From: Mycobacterium sp. 852002-50816_SCH5313054-b
Lineage (GTDB): Bacteria; Actinomycetota; Actinomycetes; Mycobacteriales; Mycobacteriaceae
DNA length: 64,000 nt
Assembly: GCF_001667185.1 (NCBI RefSeq)
Contig: NZ_LZIC01000104.1
Location: 1 to 64,000 of the forward strand
Direction of reading: 5' to 3'
This document shows, piece after piece, positions 37,940 through 46,508 of the stretch. The notes beneath the pieces are model-generated. The model saw only the letters and a list, made by a program, of their open reading frames with translations, did no database searches and was not told where the DNA came from. Each line of letters begins with the position of its first letter. The first letter of the stretch is position 1. The position numbers and the translations under genes were made by a program.

Positions 37940-38785
37940 ATGGCGGACTCCGGGACACCAACGCCGGCCGGGGCCGGGGACTATCCGCCGCCGCCCTGCG
38001 GTCCACCGCCGCCGGGCGATATCGTCCGGCTGTTGCTGCGCTGCCACGACCGACCGGGGCTGATCGCGGCGGTGAGCAACTTCCTGGCTCAGGCCGGCGC
38101 CAACATCATTTCGCTGGACCAGCACTCCACCGCGCCGGAGGACGGAATGTTCTTGCAGCGCGCCATCTTTCACCTACCCGGCCTGACCGCCGCCAGGGAC
38201 GAGCTGGAGCGCGAATTCGTCCGCACCGTCGCCGACCGATTCAATATCGACTACCGGTTCACCGAGGCGGCCAAGCCCAAGCGAGTCGCGATCATGGCGT
38301 CCAAACAGGACCACTGCCTGTTGGACCTGTTGTGGCGCAATCGTCGCGGCGAACTTCAGATGTCGGTTGCCATGGTGATTGCCAACCACCCGGACCTGGC
38401 CGACCACGTGCGCCCCTTCGGCGTGCCGTTCGTCCACATCCCCCGCCACCCGCGACACCCGGGCCGAGGCCGAACAGCGCCAGCTTCAATTGCTCAGCGG
38501 CAACGTGGATTTGGTGGTGCTTGCCCGCTACATGCAGATACTGAGCCCGACGTTCCTCGACGGGCTCGGCTGCCCGCTGATCAACATCCACCACTCGTTC
38601 CTGCCCGCCTTCACCGGCGCGTCGCCGTATCGGCGCGCGCGCGAACGGGGTGTCAAGCTGGTCGGCGCCACCGCCCACTACGTCACCGAGGCGCTCGACG
38701 AGGGGCCGATCATCGAACAGGACGTCGTGCGCGTCAACCACACCCACACGGTCGACGACCTGACAACCAAACCGTCGTTTTCTGA
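37940..38785 (+). pseudogene. purU: Formyltetrahydrofolate deformylase purU, frameshifted and internally deleted
   Basis: The N-terminal ACT domain (RLLLRCHDRPGLIAAVSNFL) and first part of the hydrolase domain read in frame 2 to HIP at about 38440. There an extra C in a run of five (38440-38444) moves the homologous reading to frame 3, which continues ATRDTRAEAEQRQLQLL, then the catalytic INIHHSFLPAF and VNHTHTVDDL to 38762. The true C-terminus NQTVVF plus TGA (38765-38785) is back in frame 2, with about 30 family residues missing. The physical frame stays open, but the catalytic half would be mistranslated. Intact PurU hydrolyses 10-formyl-THF to formate and THF. The single C could be a sequencing error; the deletion is harder to explain that way. 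Confidence 0.82.
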
Positions 38786-38793
38786 CCGACGCC

Positions 38794-39276
38794 TCAGCGG
38801 CGAGCCGACAGCTTCTCGTGCAACCGGCGGTTCACCGGTTCGGGCAGCAGCTCCGACACGTTGCCGCCCAGCAGCGCGACCTCCTTGGCCAGCGAGGACG
38901 ACACGAACGAATAGCGCGGCGTGGTGGCGACGAAAAACGTGTCCACACCGGCGATGTGCTTGTTCATCTGCGCCATCTGCAGCTCGTATTCGAAGTCGGT
39001 GCCGGTGCGCAGACCCTTCACGATGGCGGTCATTCCCAGCGACCTGACGAAGTCGACCACCAGGCCCTGGCCGGACTCCACCCGCAGGTTGGCCAGGTGC
39101 GTCGTCGACTCCTCGATCATCGCGATCCGCTCGTCGAGCTCGAACATGCCCTTCTTGGCGGGGTTGACCAGGATCGCCACCACCACCTCGTCGAACTGGG
39201 CCGAGGCGCGCTCGAAGACGTCGATGTGGCCCAATGTCACCGGGTCAAACGACCCCGGGCAAACCGCGCCGCTCAT
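38794..39276 (-). CDS. coaD: Phosphopantetheine adenylyltransferase
   Basis: A 160-residue CoaD of usual length. The nucleotidyltransferase motif CPGSFDPVTLGH is at the N-terminus, followed by NPAKKGMF, GLRTGTDFEYELQMA and the YSFVSSSLAKEV signature. It makes dephospho-CoA from 4'-phosphopantetheine and ATP. The ATG at 39276 precedes the first strand directly; a 26-residue longer frame was rejected. It follows rsmD by 23 bases on the same strand. Confidence 0.96.
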   Translation of the reverse strand: MSGAVCPGSFDPVTLGHIDVFERASAQFDEVVVAILVNPAKKGMFELDERIAMIEESTTHLANLRVESGQGLVVDFVRSLGMTAIVKGLRTGTDFEYELQMAQMNKHIAGVDTFFVATTPRYSFVSSSLAKEVALLGGNVSELLPEPVNRRLHEKLSARR

Positions 39277-39299
39277 AGGCGATGACGCTACACGCCTGG

Positions 39300-39854
39300 C
39301 TACGCATGTTCGGCCAGCTCCAGACGGGTGTCGCCGTACACGCGCTCGGGCCACACGGACCAGCCCGCCGGCCAGCTCAGCGACGCGCCGGCGACCGGAC
39401 GCTCCACGGCCGCAACGGTTCCCTCGCGCACCCAGCCGTGTGTGGTCAGAGCGGCCAGCACGGCGCCCAGCTCCGCGGCGTCGATGTCGTAGGGCGGGTC
39501 GGCCAGCACCAGGTCCACCGCGGACGAGGTCCCGGCCGCCAGCACCGTCGCCACCGCGCCCCGGCGCAGGGTCGCGCCGGGCAGTCCCAGGGCCTCGATG
39601 TTGCGCGCGATGACGGCCGCGGTGCGCGGGTCGGACTCCACGAACAGCGCCGAGGCGGCCCCGCGCGACAGTGCCTCCAGCCCCAGCGCGCCCGAACCGG
39701 CGTACAGGTCCAGCACCGCCAGGCCGGCCAGGTCCCGGCGCGCGGCGACGATGTTGAAGAGCGATTCGCGCACCCGGTCGGTGGTGGGCCTGGTGCCCCG
39801 CGGGGGGACGGTGATGCGCCGGCCGCCGGCGGCGCCGCCGATGATCCGGGTCAC
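39300..39854 (-). CDS. rsmD: 16S rRNA (guanine966-N2)-methyltransferase RsmD
   Basis: A 184-residue Rossmann-fold methyltransferase. It starts with the family's RIIGGAAGGRRI, has the SAM-binding AVLDLYAGSGALGLEALSRGA near residue 48 and the catalytic DPPYD near residue 120. It methylates G966 of 16S rRNA. The GTG start lies 4 bases after the VKOR stop and coaD follows, so the four genes from 41258 leftward look like one operon. Confidence 0.93.
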   Translation of the reverse strand: MTRIIGGAAGGRRITVPPRGTRPTTDRVRESLFNIVAARRDLAGLAVLDLYAGSGALGLEALSRGAASALFVESDPRTAAVIARNIEALGLPGATLRRGAVATVLAAGTSSAVDLVLADPPYDIDAAELGAVLAALTTHGWVREGTVAAVERPVAGASLSWPAGWSVWPERVYGDTRLELAEHA

Positions 39855-39858
39855 GCGT

Positions 39859-40497
39859 TCACAACAGCGTCGACCAGTAGTCCCAGAACCGCACCATGAT
39901 CAGCAGGAACACCGCGGTGAACCACAGCGCGGCGATCGACCAGCGCCACTGGTAGGCCACCCGCAGCGGACCGGTCTGCAGCGCCGGGCGAAACGCGATC
40001 GACGCGACCACCACCAGCAGCGAGATGGTGACCGCCCAGACCACCATGCAGTAGGGGCACAACGCCCCGATGCGGTACAGGCTCTGGAAGATCAGCCAGT
40101 GCACGAACGCCGAACCGGCCAGCACACCGACCGTCAGGCCGACCCAATACCATTGCGGCAGAGAAACTTTCGCCACCGCCAAGACGCCGGTGACGACCAC
40201 CACGGCGAAGCCCACCAGTCCGAGCAGCGGATTGGGGAAGCCCAGCACCGACGCCTGCGGGGTGATCATCACCGAGCCGCACGACAGGACCGGGTTGATG
40301 TTGCACGACGGCACGTACGACGGGTTGAGCAGGAGGTCGATTTTCTCCACCGTCAGCGTCATCGACGCGACCAGCCCGATCACGCCGGCGGTCAGCACCC
40401 ACCACGCGCTGGGCGCGGGCACGCTCGGGCGGTGCGGCGCATCCGGTGTCTCGCCGCCGGCGTCCTCGGCGGGTTGCGCCGACACCGGGGTCGTCAT
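39859..40497 (-). CDS. Vitamin K epoxide reductase (VKOR) family protein
   Basis: A 212-residue membrane protein with about five helices. It has the VKOR redox motifs: the loop pair in CNINPVLSCGSV and the active CPYC in ALCPYCMVVW near residue 150. Bacterial VKOR re-oxidises DsbA-type proteins using quinone, replacing DsbB. Its start overlaps the stop of the DsbA-like gene by 1 base, so enzyme and partner are co-translated. By position it matches Rv2968c. Confidence 0.93.
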   Translation of the reverse strand: MTTPVSAQPAEDAGGETPDAPHRPSVPAPSAWWVLTAGVIGLVASMTLTVEKIDLLLNPSYVPSCNINPVLSCGSVMITPQASVLGFPNPLLGLVGFAVVVVTGVLAVAKVSLPQWYWVGLTVGVLAGSAFVHWLIFQSLYRIGALCPYCMVVWAVTISLLVVVASIAFRPALQTGPLRVAYQWRWSIAALWFTAVFLLIMVRFWDYWSTLL

Positions 40498-41258
40498 CAG
40501 GCCGCGGGAGAGACGGCGGTATCTATGCCCGGCACGTCGCCCACGATCGACTTGATCTTGCTGACCAGCGCATCCGGCGTCGACGGTTCGTAATCCTGGC
40601 CGTTGATCTTGATGGTCGGCGTCGCGTTGATGTTCGCTTTCGCGGCCTCCCCGGCCACCCTGGACACGTACTTGCCGCTGTTGATGCAGTCGGGAACCTT
40701 GCCGACGACGCCGTCGACGCGGGCGATCTCGATCAGCCGCGCGTTGTCGGGGAAGCTGGTGCCGCGTTCGTCGGGCTGGATGGCGGCGCTGAACAGCGCG
40801 CTGTGGAAACGGCGGAACGCGTCGATGGATTCGTCGGCGACGCAGAGGGCCGCCGCGCCGGCCCGAGACGAATAGTTCTGGTTCTTCTGGCTGTCGAGGA
40901 TCGCCACCATGGAGTAATCGGCCGCGACGGCGCCGATGTCGATGAGCTTGGAAACCGTCGGCCCGAAAGTGCGCTCGAAGTTACCGCAGGCCGGGCAGAG
41001 GAAATCCTCGTAGAACGTCACGACGGCTTTGGGATTGCTGGTGCCCGGCTGGTTGACCACCTTGCTCGACGTCACCCGCACCGTGTCGCCCTCTCCGGTG
41101 GCGCCGCCCTTCTTGTGGTGTGACGTCACGATGTAGAAGACGAGCGCGACCGCGAAAATCACGATGAAGGCGGTGCCGCCGATCTGGACGAGTCGGCCGG
41201 ATTTGCCGGTGGCGGACTTCACATCGAATTGCGGGGGACGCTTGGGTTTGTCGGCCAC
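40497..41258 (-). CDS. DsbA-like membrane-anchored thiol oxidoreductase
   Basis: A 253-residue protein with a Lys-rich cytosolic start, one transmembrane helix (about residues 27-47) and an extracytoplasmic thioredoxin-fold domain with the active-site motif CPAC in FYEDFLCPACGNF near residue 95; the later ATPTIKINGQDY provides the cis-proline. It introduces disulfides into exported proteins, with the VKOR protein as its oxidant. GTG at 41258 is used; the longer frame to 41732 covers an Arg/Ala-rich artefact. By position it matches Rv2969c. Confidence 0.92.
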   Translation of the reverse strand: MADKPKRPPQFDVKSATGKSGRLVQIGGTAFIVIFAVALVFYIVTSHHKKGGATGEGDTVRVTSSKVVNQPGTSNPKAVVTFYEDFLCPACGNFERTFGPTVSKLIDIGAVAADYSMVAILDSQKNQNYSSRAGAAALCVADESIDAFRRFHSALFSAAIQPDERGTSFPDNARLIEIARVDGVVGKVPDCINSGKYVSRVAGEAAKANINATPTIKINGQDYEPSTPDALVSKIKSIVGDVPGIDTAVSPAA

Positions 41259-41338
41259 AGGTTCGCTGATCCTTCGGTGCTGGCCCGTCCGGCCCTCGGA
41301 CGGAGGCGCCTCTAGAGTACCGGCGTTTGCCCGACGGC

Positions 41339-42451
41339 TCAGGCGCGGCTCAGGTGGGCACGCAGGGCCGAGACCAGCTCGCTCGTCCCCACGGCGCTGT
41401 CGCCGCCCAGCTGAAACAGGTTCGCGAAGCCGTGGGTCAGCGAGCCCATGTAGCGCAGGTCCACCGGGGTACCGGCGGCCTGCAGCGCCGCCGCGTAGGC
41501 CTCGCCCTCGTCGCGCAGCGGGTCGAAGCCCCCGACCGCGATCAACGCGGGCGCCAGCCCCGCCAGCGACTCGGCGTGCAGCGGCGACACCCGCGGATCC
41601 GTCGGGTCGAACGCCTTCAGGTACTGGGCGGTGAACCAGTCCATGTCCCGCCTGGTCAGCAAGAAGCCGCGGGCGAACAGGCTCATCGACCGGGTTTGGG
41701 CGGTGAAGTCGGTCCGCGGGTAGAGCAGCCACTGCAGCACCGGGGCGGGACCCCCCTCGTCGCGCGCCGCCTGGGCGACCACCGCGGCCAGATTCCCGCC
41801 GGCGCTGTCGCCGCCGACCGCGACCCGCCCGGGGGTCGCGCCGAGCTCACCGGCGTGGTCGTGCGCCCACCTGAAGGCCGCAATGGCGTCCTCGACGGCG
41901 GCCGGGGCGGGGTGCTCGGGGGCCAGCCGGTAGTCGATCGACAACACGTGGATGCCGGCGTCGCGGCACGTCAGCCTGCACAGGGTGTCGTGGGTGTCCA
42001 GATCGCCGATCACCCAGCCACCGCCGTGGTAGAAGACCAGCAGGGGCGCCGCGGCACCGCCGGCCGGACGATAGTGCCGCGCGCGGATCTCGCCGGCCGG
42101 TCCGGGCAGCGAGAGGTCCTCCACCTCGACGTGAATCTGCGGCCCGGGCAATCCCACGAGCGTCTCCCGCATCTGGGCGCGGGACGCGGCCGGTTCGTCG
42201 TCGACGACGAGGCCGTCGATGCCGACGGCGCGCAGCCCCGACAGCATCAGCTGAAGCGTGGGATCGAGCGTATTGCCGTCGATGATGACCGAGCGGCCGT
42301 GGAACAGCACCCGCTTGGCGGCGGTCGGTATCCACGGAATGACCTTGACACCGGCGGTGGTGATGGCGCCCTGGACGCGACTGAGCCAGCTCATTGGTGC
42401 GCGTTTGGCGCCGAGATCGAGGTCCGGCGTCCCCGGCAGGCTTCTGGTCAT
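41339..42451 (-). CDS. lipN: Hormone-sensitive-lipase family esterase LipN
   Basis: A 370-residue HSL-family (group IV) carboxylesterase. The oxyanion motif HGGGW is in LLVFYHGGGWVIGD near residue 136, the nucleophile in VAVGGDSAGGNLAA near residue 210, and the late acid/histidine pair in GGFDPLRDEG and SLTHGFANLF. It has no signal peptide. It hydrolyses short acyl esters; the natural substrate is unknown. It lies 80 bases upstream of the DsbA-VKOR operon on the same strand and matches Rv2970c by position. Confidence 0.9.
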   Translation of the reverse strand: MTRSLPGTPDLDLGAKRAPMSWLSRVQGAITTAGVKVIPWIPTAAKRVLFHGRSVIIDGNTLDPTLQLMLSGLRAVGIDGLVVDDEPAASRAQMRETLVGLPGPQIHVEVEDLSLPGPAGEIRARHYRPAGGAAAPLLVFYHGGGWVIGDLDTHDTLCRLTCRDAGIHVLSIDYRLAPEHPAPAAVEDAIAAFRWAHDHAGELGATPGRVAVGGDSAGGNLAAVVAQAARDEGGPAPVLQWLLYPRTDFTAQTRSMSLFARGFLLTRRDMDWFTAQYLKAFDPTDPRVSPLHAESLAGLAPALIAVGGFDPLRDEGEAYAAALQAAGTPVDLRYMGSLTHGFANLFQLGGDSAVGTSELVSALRAHLSRA

Positions 42452-42577
42452 GGCTGCTCCTGCTCCCCCTGCAAATTCATCGACACGCTGAGCGACGGAA
42501 AGTGAATACCCACTCTGGCGTGCCGCGCGACCAACTCTACGTCGTCACCCAATCGCGCCCGAGCAGGTATTGATTAG

Positions 42578-42721
42578 GTGCATATCCGGCTGGGTAATAT
42601 CGTGGTCCCCAAGTCGGTGAACCCCAAACGGATTGCGAGCAACTTCGACGTGTTCGATCCCGGATCAAGCACCGACCGGGTCGGAGATCTACGAACCTTC
42701 AATTCACAGGTAGGTGAATGA
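42578..42721 (+). pseudogene. Relic C-terminus of a second aldo/keto reductase
   Basis: Between lipN and the intact reductase, codons from 42578 read HIRLGNIVVPKSVNPKRIASN and on through FDVFD, the C-terminal NADPH-binding segment of aldo/keto reductases, then degrade to a short tail containing RVGDLRTFN before a TGA at 42719-42721. A TAG directly precedes it, and the 126 bases back to lipN show no more of the gene. It resembles the family consensus better than the same segment of the intact neighbour. It is what remains of a tandem copy after a deletion. Confidence 0.8.
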
Positions 42722-43569
42722 CATTGGCTGGCGAGTCGGGCTCCGCCATACCGTCGATAGCTCTTAACGACGAAAACACCATGCCGGTGCTCGGCCTGGG
42801 GGTCGCAGACCTATCGGAGGACGAAGCCGAGCGCGCCGTCGCGGCCGCGCTTCAGATCGGGTGCCGGCTCATCGACACCGCCGCCGCCTACGGCAACGAG
42901 GCAGGTGTCGGCCGCGCGATCGCGGCTTCGGGCATCCCGCGCGCGGAGCTGTTCGTCACCACCAAGCTCGCCACGGCGGACCACGGATTCAGCAAGGCCC
43001 CGGTGGCCTGCAGCGCCAGCCTGGAGCGACTCGGCCTCGACTACGTCGACCTCTACCTCATTCATTGGCCGGCGCCGGCGCAGGGCACATACGTCGACGC
43101 ATTCGGCGGCATGATCCAGTCCCGCGGGGAAGGCCATGCCCGCTCGATCGGGGTGTCCAACTTCACCGAGGATCACCTCTCGACGGTCATCGACCTGACG
43201 TTCGTCACCCCCGCGGTCAACCAGGTCGAGCTGCACCCGCTGCTCAACCAGGCCGATCTGCGCAAAGCGAATGCGCAGCACAACGTCGTCACGCAGTCCT
43301 ACACCCCGCTGGTTCTCGGCAAGCTGATGGACAACCCGACGCTGAACTCGGTCGCCGCCGAATACGGCAAGACGCCCGCGCAAGTTCTGCTGCGGTGGAA
43401 CGTGCAATTGGGCAATTCGGTGATCTTCCGCTCGAGCAAAGCCGAGCACATCGCCACCAACGTGGACATCTTCGATTTCGAATTGGCCGGCGAGCACATG
43501 GACGCGATCAACGGCCTCAACGACGGCACCCGGCTGCGCCCGGATCCGAACACGTACGAAGGCCCGTAA
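42718..43569 (+). CDS. Aldo/keto reductase, Rv2971-type
   Basis: A 283-residue AKR-superfamily enzyme with the usual catalytic set: Asp and Tyr58 in RLIDTAAAYGNE, Lys in FVTTKLA and His in LYLIHWPAP. The barrel motif SIGVSNFTEDHL and the cofactor-binding C-terminus are present, though the usual IPKS phosphate loop reads FRSSKAEHI, so NADPH affinity may differ. It reduces small carbonyls in the cytosol; the physiological substrate is unknown. The start ATG follows AGGTAGGTGA and lies inside the relic of a second reductase. Confidence 0.9.
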   Translation: MTLAGESGSAIPSIALNDENTMPVLGLGVADLSEDEAERAVAAALQIGCRLIDTAAAYGNEAGVGRAIAASGIPRAELFVTTKLATADHGFSKAPVACSASLERLGLDYVDLYLIHWPAPAQGTYVDAFGGMIQSRGEGHARSIGVSNFTEDHLSTVIDLTFVTPAVNQVELHPLLNQADLRKANAQHNVVTQSYTPLVLGKLMDNPTLNSVAAEYGKTPAQVLLRWNVQLGNSVIFRSSKAEHIATNVDIFDFELAGEHMDAINGLNDGTRLRPDPNTYEGP

Positions 43570-43579
43570 TCCGTTCCGC

Positions 43580-44290
43580 TCACCCCGCCGGGCAGGTGGC
43601 CGCCGCCTGCCGCAGCACGCCCGCGGAGGCCTGGTCCACCGGTAACTGGTAACCGCGCAGCACGGTGATGAACTGCATGGCGTACTGACAGGCGAACGCG
43701 GTGTTCGGCGGCATCCAGAGGGCCGGCGGCGAGTCGCCCTTGTCCTGGTTGGCCTGGCCTTCCACGGCCAGCAGGTTGGCCGGGTCGTTGGCGAAGCGCA
43801 GGCGCTCCGGCGGCGGCCAGTCGTAGGCCCCCATGTCCCAGGCGTAGGCCAGCGGGACGATGTGGTCGATCTGCACCGCCTCGCCGACCTTGGCGCCGCG
43901 CGCAAACGCGATCGTGGTGTTGGTGTACGGGTCGTGCAGGGTGCCGGTGGCCACCGCGTCCGGGCAGCGCTTGATCGACACGTACGACTTGTCGACGAGA
44001 TCGCGGTTGAGGATGTCGTCGCGGGTGTCACACCCGTTGTGCCCCAGCGGTGCGTCGTTGTTGTCGTCCCAGGCGTCGCCGAACGCCGGGCGCCGGTAGT
44101 CGTAGCGGTGGGCCCGCTCGGGAAGCACCGCGACACCGGCGAGCACGTCGGTGCCGGGTTGCACCGTGGGCACGTCGGCGCGAGCGGCCACTTCGGCGCG
44201 CTTGGCGGCGTCGGATCCCAGCGTCTGATAGGCCACCAGCACCGCCAACACCGCGATCGCCGACAACCACAGCAGCAGCTTGCGATTCAT
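43580..44290 (-). CDS. HNH-type (DUF1524) endonuclease-like protein, membrane anchored
   Basis: A 236-residue protein with an N-terminal hydrophobic helix (LLLWLSAIAVLAVLVAYQTL) acting as signal anchor, then an extracytoplasmic domain with the HNH/GmrSD-C features IDHIVPLAYAWDMGA, NLLAVEGQANQDKGD and four spread cysteines. Similar secreted proteins are predicted nucleases. By position it matches Rv2972c. The ATG overlaps the recG stop by 4 bases, so it is translated from the recG transcript. An upstream extension to 44605 runs inside recG and was rejected. Confidence 0.8.
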   Translation of the reverse strand: MNRKLLLWLSAIAVLAVLVAYQTLGSDAAKRAEVAARADVPTVQPGTDVLAGVAVLPERAHRYDYRRPAFGDAWDDNNDAPLGHNGCDTRDDILNRDLVDKSYVSIKRCPDAVATGTLHDPYTNTTIAFARGAKVGEAVQIDHIVPLAYAWDMGAYDWPPPERLRFANDPANLLAVEGQANQDKGDSPPALWMPPNTAFACQYAMQFITVLRGYQLPVDQASAGVLRQAAATCPAG

Positions 44291-46506
44291 GACTTGTCCA
44301 GGTAGTCGATTCGGTCGGTGTCGGTGAAACGCGCGGCCAGCAAAGCCAATTCGGGGTTCGACGGGTCCCGCTCGTACGCCTGGACGGCGAAGTCGCGGGC
44401 GGCCTCGATGTACGCTCCATGGTCGGCCAGCGACAGCAACCGCAGGGTGACAGCCCTGCCGGATTGGTTGCGGCCCAGCACATCTCCCTCGCGGCGCTCC
44501 TTGAGGTCGAGGTCGGCGAGGGCGAACCCGTCCAGCGTCTCGGCGACGGCGCGCAGCCGCCGGCCGGCCTGCGCGTCCGGTGGGACCCAGGTGGCCAGCA
44601 GGCACAGGCTCGGATGCTCACCCCGGCCGATGCGCCCACGCAGCTGATGTAGCTGGCTGATGCCGAACCGGTCGGCGTCCATCACCAGCATGACCGTGGC
44701 ATTGGGGACGTCCACTCCGACCTCGATCACCGTGGTGCACACCAGCACATCGACCTCACCCGCGCGAAACGCCGCCATCGCGGCGTCCTTCTCGTCGGCC
44801 GACAACCGCCCGTGCATCAGCGCCAGCCGCAGGTCCGCCAGCTCACCGGAGCGCAATCGGTCGAAGAGTCCCACCGCGGTCGCCGAAGGCCGGCGGCCCT
44901 CCTCGCTTTTTTCGGTGTCGTCGGTCTCGTCGATCCGGGGCGCCACCACGTACGCCTGGCGGCCCGCGGAGACCTCCTCGATGATGCGGTGCCAGGCACG
45001 ATCGAGCCAGGTGGGTTTGTCGCCCACGAAGATGACGTTGGTGGCGATCGGCCGGCGCCCGCGCGGAAGTTCGCGCAGCGTCGAGGTCTCCAGGTCGCCG
45101 TACACCGTGAGCGCGACGGTGCGCGGTATCGGCGTGGCCGTCATCACCAGCAGGTGCGGCGTGATGCCGGCACGAGCCTTGGCGCGCAATTGATCTCGCT
45201 GTTCGACACCGAACCGGTGCTGTTCGTCGACCACCACCATGCCAAGGTTGTGGAAGTCCACCGCGTCCTGCAGCAGCGCGTGGGTGCCGACGACGATGCC
45301 GGCCTGACCGCCGGCGACCTCGTCGCGGACGTGCTTCTTGTGCGCGGCCGTCATCGAGCCGGTGAGCAGCGCTACCCGCGTCGCGTTGTCCGCGCCGCCC
45401 AGCTGGCCCGCCATCGCCAACTCGCCGAGGACGCCGTGGATCGACCGGAGATGTTGCGCGGCAAGCACTTCCGTTGGCGCGAGCAGCGCGCACTGGTAGC
45501 CGGCGTCGACCATCTGCAGCATCGCCAGCACCGCGACGATCGTCTTGCCGGAGCCGACCTCACCCTGCAGCAGGCGGTTCATCGGGCGGGTCGCCGCCAG
45601 CCCGTCGGAAAGCACGTCGAGCACCTCGCGCTGTCCCGCCGTCAGCTCGAAGGGCAATCGCCGCAACAATTCCGCCGCCAGACCGTCGTCCCGCCGGGGT
45701 GCCGGGGGTCCGGATTCCGACAGCTCGCCGTGCCGGCGGGCAACCAGCGCCCACTGCAAACCGACGGCCTCGTCGAACGTCAATCGGTCACGGGCCCTTC
45801 GCCGTTCGCGCTCGTCCTCGGAGAGATGAATCGCGCGCAGCGCCTCGTCCTCGCCGATCAGGCCGAGCCGCTCACGCAGCGGTGCGGGCAGCGGATCGGG
45901 CACCGGGTCGAGGACGTCGAGCACTTGGCGCACGGTGGCGAAGATGTTCCAGCTCTGCAGCTTGGCGCTGGCCGGATAGATCGGGAAGAAGTGATGTTGG
46001 AAGGCGTCCGCGAGCTCCTCGCCGGTGGTGGCATCTGAGACGTCGGCGATGCTCTTGAGCGACGCGGTGCCGCGGTTCTTCCCGTCCGGCGACTCAACGA
46101 TGAGGAAGGCGGGGTGCGTCAGCTGCATCTCGTTCCTGAAGAACCCGACCTCCCCGGAGAGCATCACCTTGGTGCCCTTGGTGAGGTCCTTCATGATGTA
46201 GTTCGCGTTGAAGAACGTGGCGGTCACGGCACCGCGGCCGGAGCCCAGTGTGATGCGGTGACACATCTTCCTCGGGTTCTTCTTCATCGGAAACGACTTG
46301 GTGGCGGCAATCGTGTCGACGAGGGTGATGTGCTCGCCGGCCGGCGGCCGCTCCTCGTCGGTGCCCCAGCGGCTCGCCCCCTCGGTGTAGCTGCGCGGGT
46401 AGTGGCGCAGCAGGTCGTCGACCGTATGGATGCCGAAGAATTCGTCCAGGAGCGGCACGACTTTGCCGCCTACCACGTAGTCCAGCCGGTCGGACAGCGA
46501 TGCCAC
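44287..46506 (-). CDS. recG: ATP-dependent DNA helicase RecG
   Basis: A 739-residue RecG. The N-terminal wedge domain carries the OB-fold; the helicase core has LLQGEVGSGKTIVA near residue 315, DEQHRFG near residue 430, TATPIPRT and the C-terminal QLRGRIGRGEHPS and TLDGFALADLDLKERREGD motifs. It remodels stalled replication forks and branched DNA. The GTG start lies 2 bases after the stop of the DAK-like gene, and the HNH gene overlaps its end, forming a three-gene operon. Confidence 0.97.
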   Translation of the reverse strand: MASLSDRLDYVVGGKVVPLLDEFFGIHTVDDLLRHYPRSYTEGASRWGTDEERPPAGEHITLVDTIAATKSFPMKKNPRKMCHRITLGSGRGAVTATFFNANYIMKDLTKGTKVMLSGEVGFFRNEMQLTHPAFLIVESPDGKNRGTASLKSIADVSDATTGEELADAFQHHFFPIYPASAKLQSWNIFATVRQVLDVLDPVPDPLPAPLRERLGLIGEDEALRAIHLSEDERERRRARDRLTFDEAVGLQWALVARRHGELSESGPPAPRRDDGLAAELLRRLPFELTAGQREVLDVLSDGLAATRPMNRLLQGEVGSGKTIVAVLAMLQMVDAGYQCALLAPTEVLAAQHLRSIHGVLGELAMAGQLGGADNATRVALLTGSMTAAHKKHVRDEVAGGQAGIVVGTHALLQDAVDFHNLGMVVVDEQHRFGVEQRDQLRAKARAGITPHLLVMTATPIPRTVALTVYGDLETSTLRELPRGRRPIATNVIFVGDKPTWLDRAWHRIIEEVSAGRQAYVVAPRIDETDDTEKSEEGRRPSATAVGLFDRLRSGELADLRLALMHGRLSADEKDAAMAAFRAGEVDVLVCTTVIEVGVDVPNATVMLVMDADRFGISQLHQLRGRIGRGEHPSLCLLATWVPPDAQAGRRLRAVAETLDGFALADLDLKERREGDVLGRNQSGRAVTLRLLSLADHGAYIEAARDFAVQAYERDPSNPELALLAARFTDTDRIDYLDKS

Positions 46507-46508
46507 GG

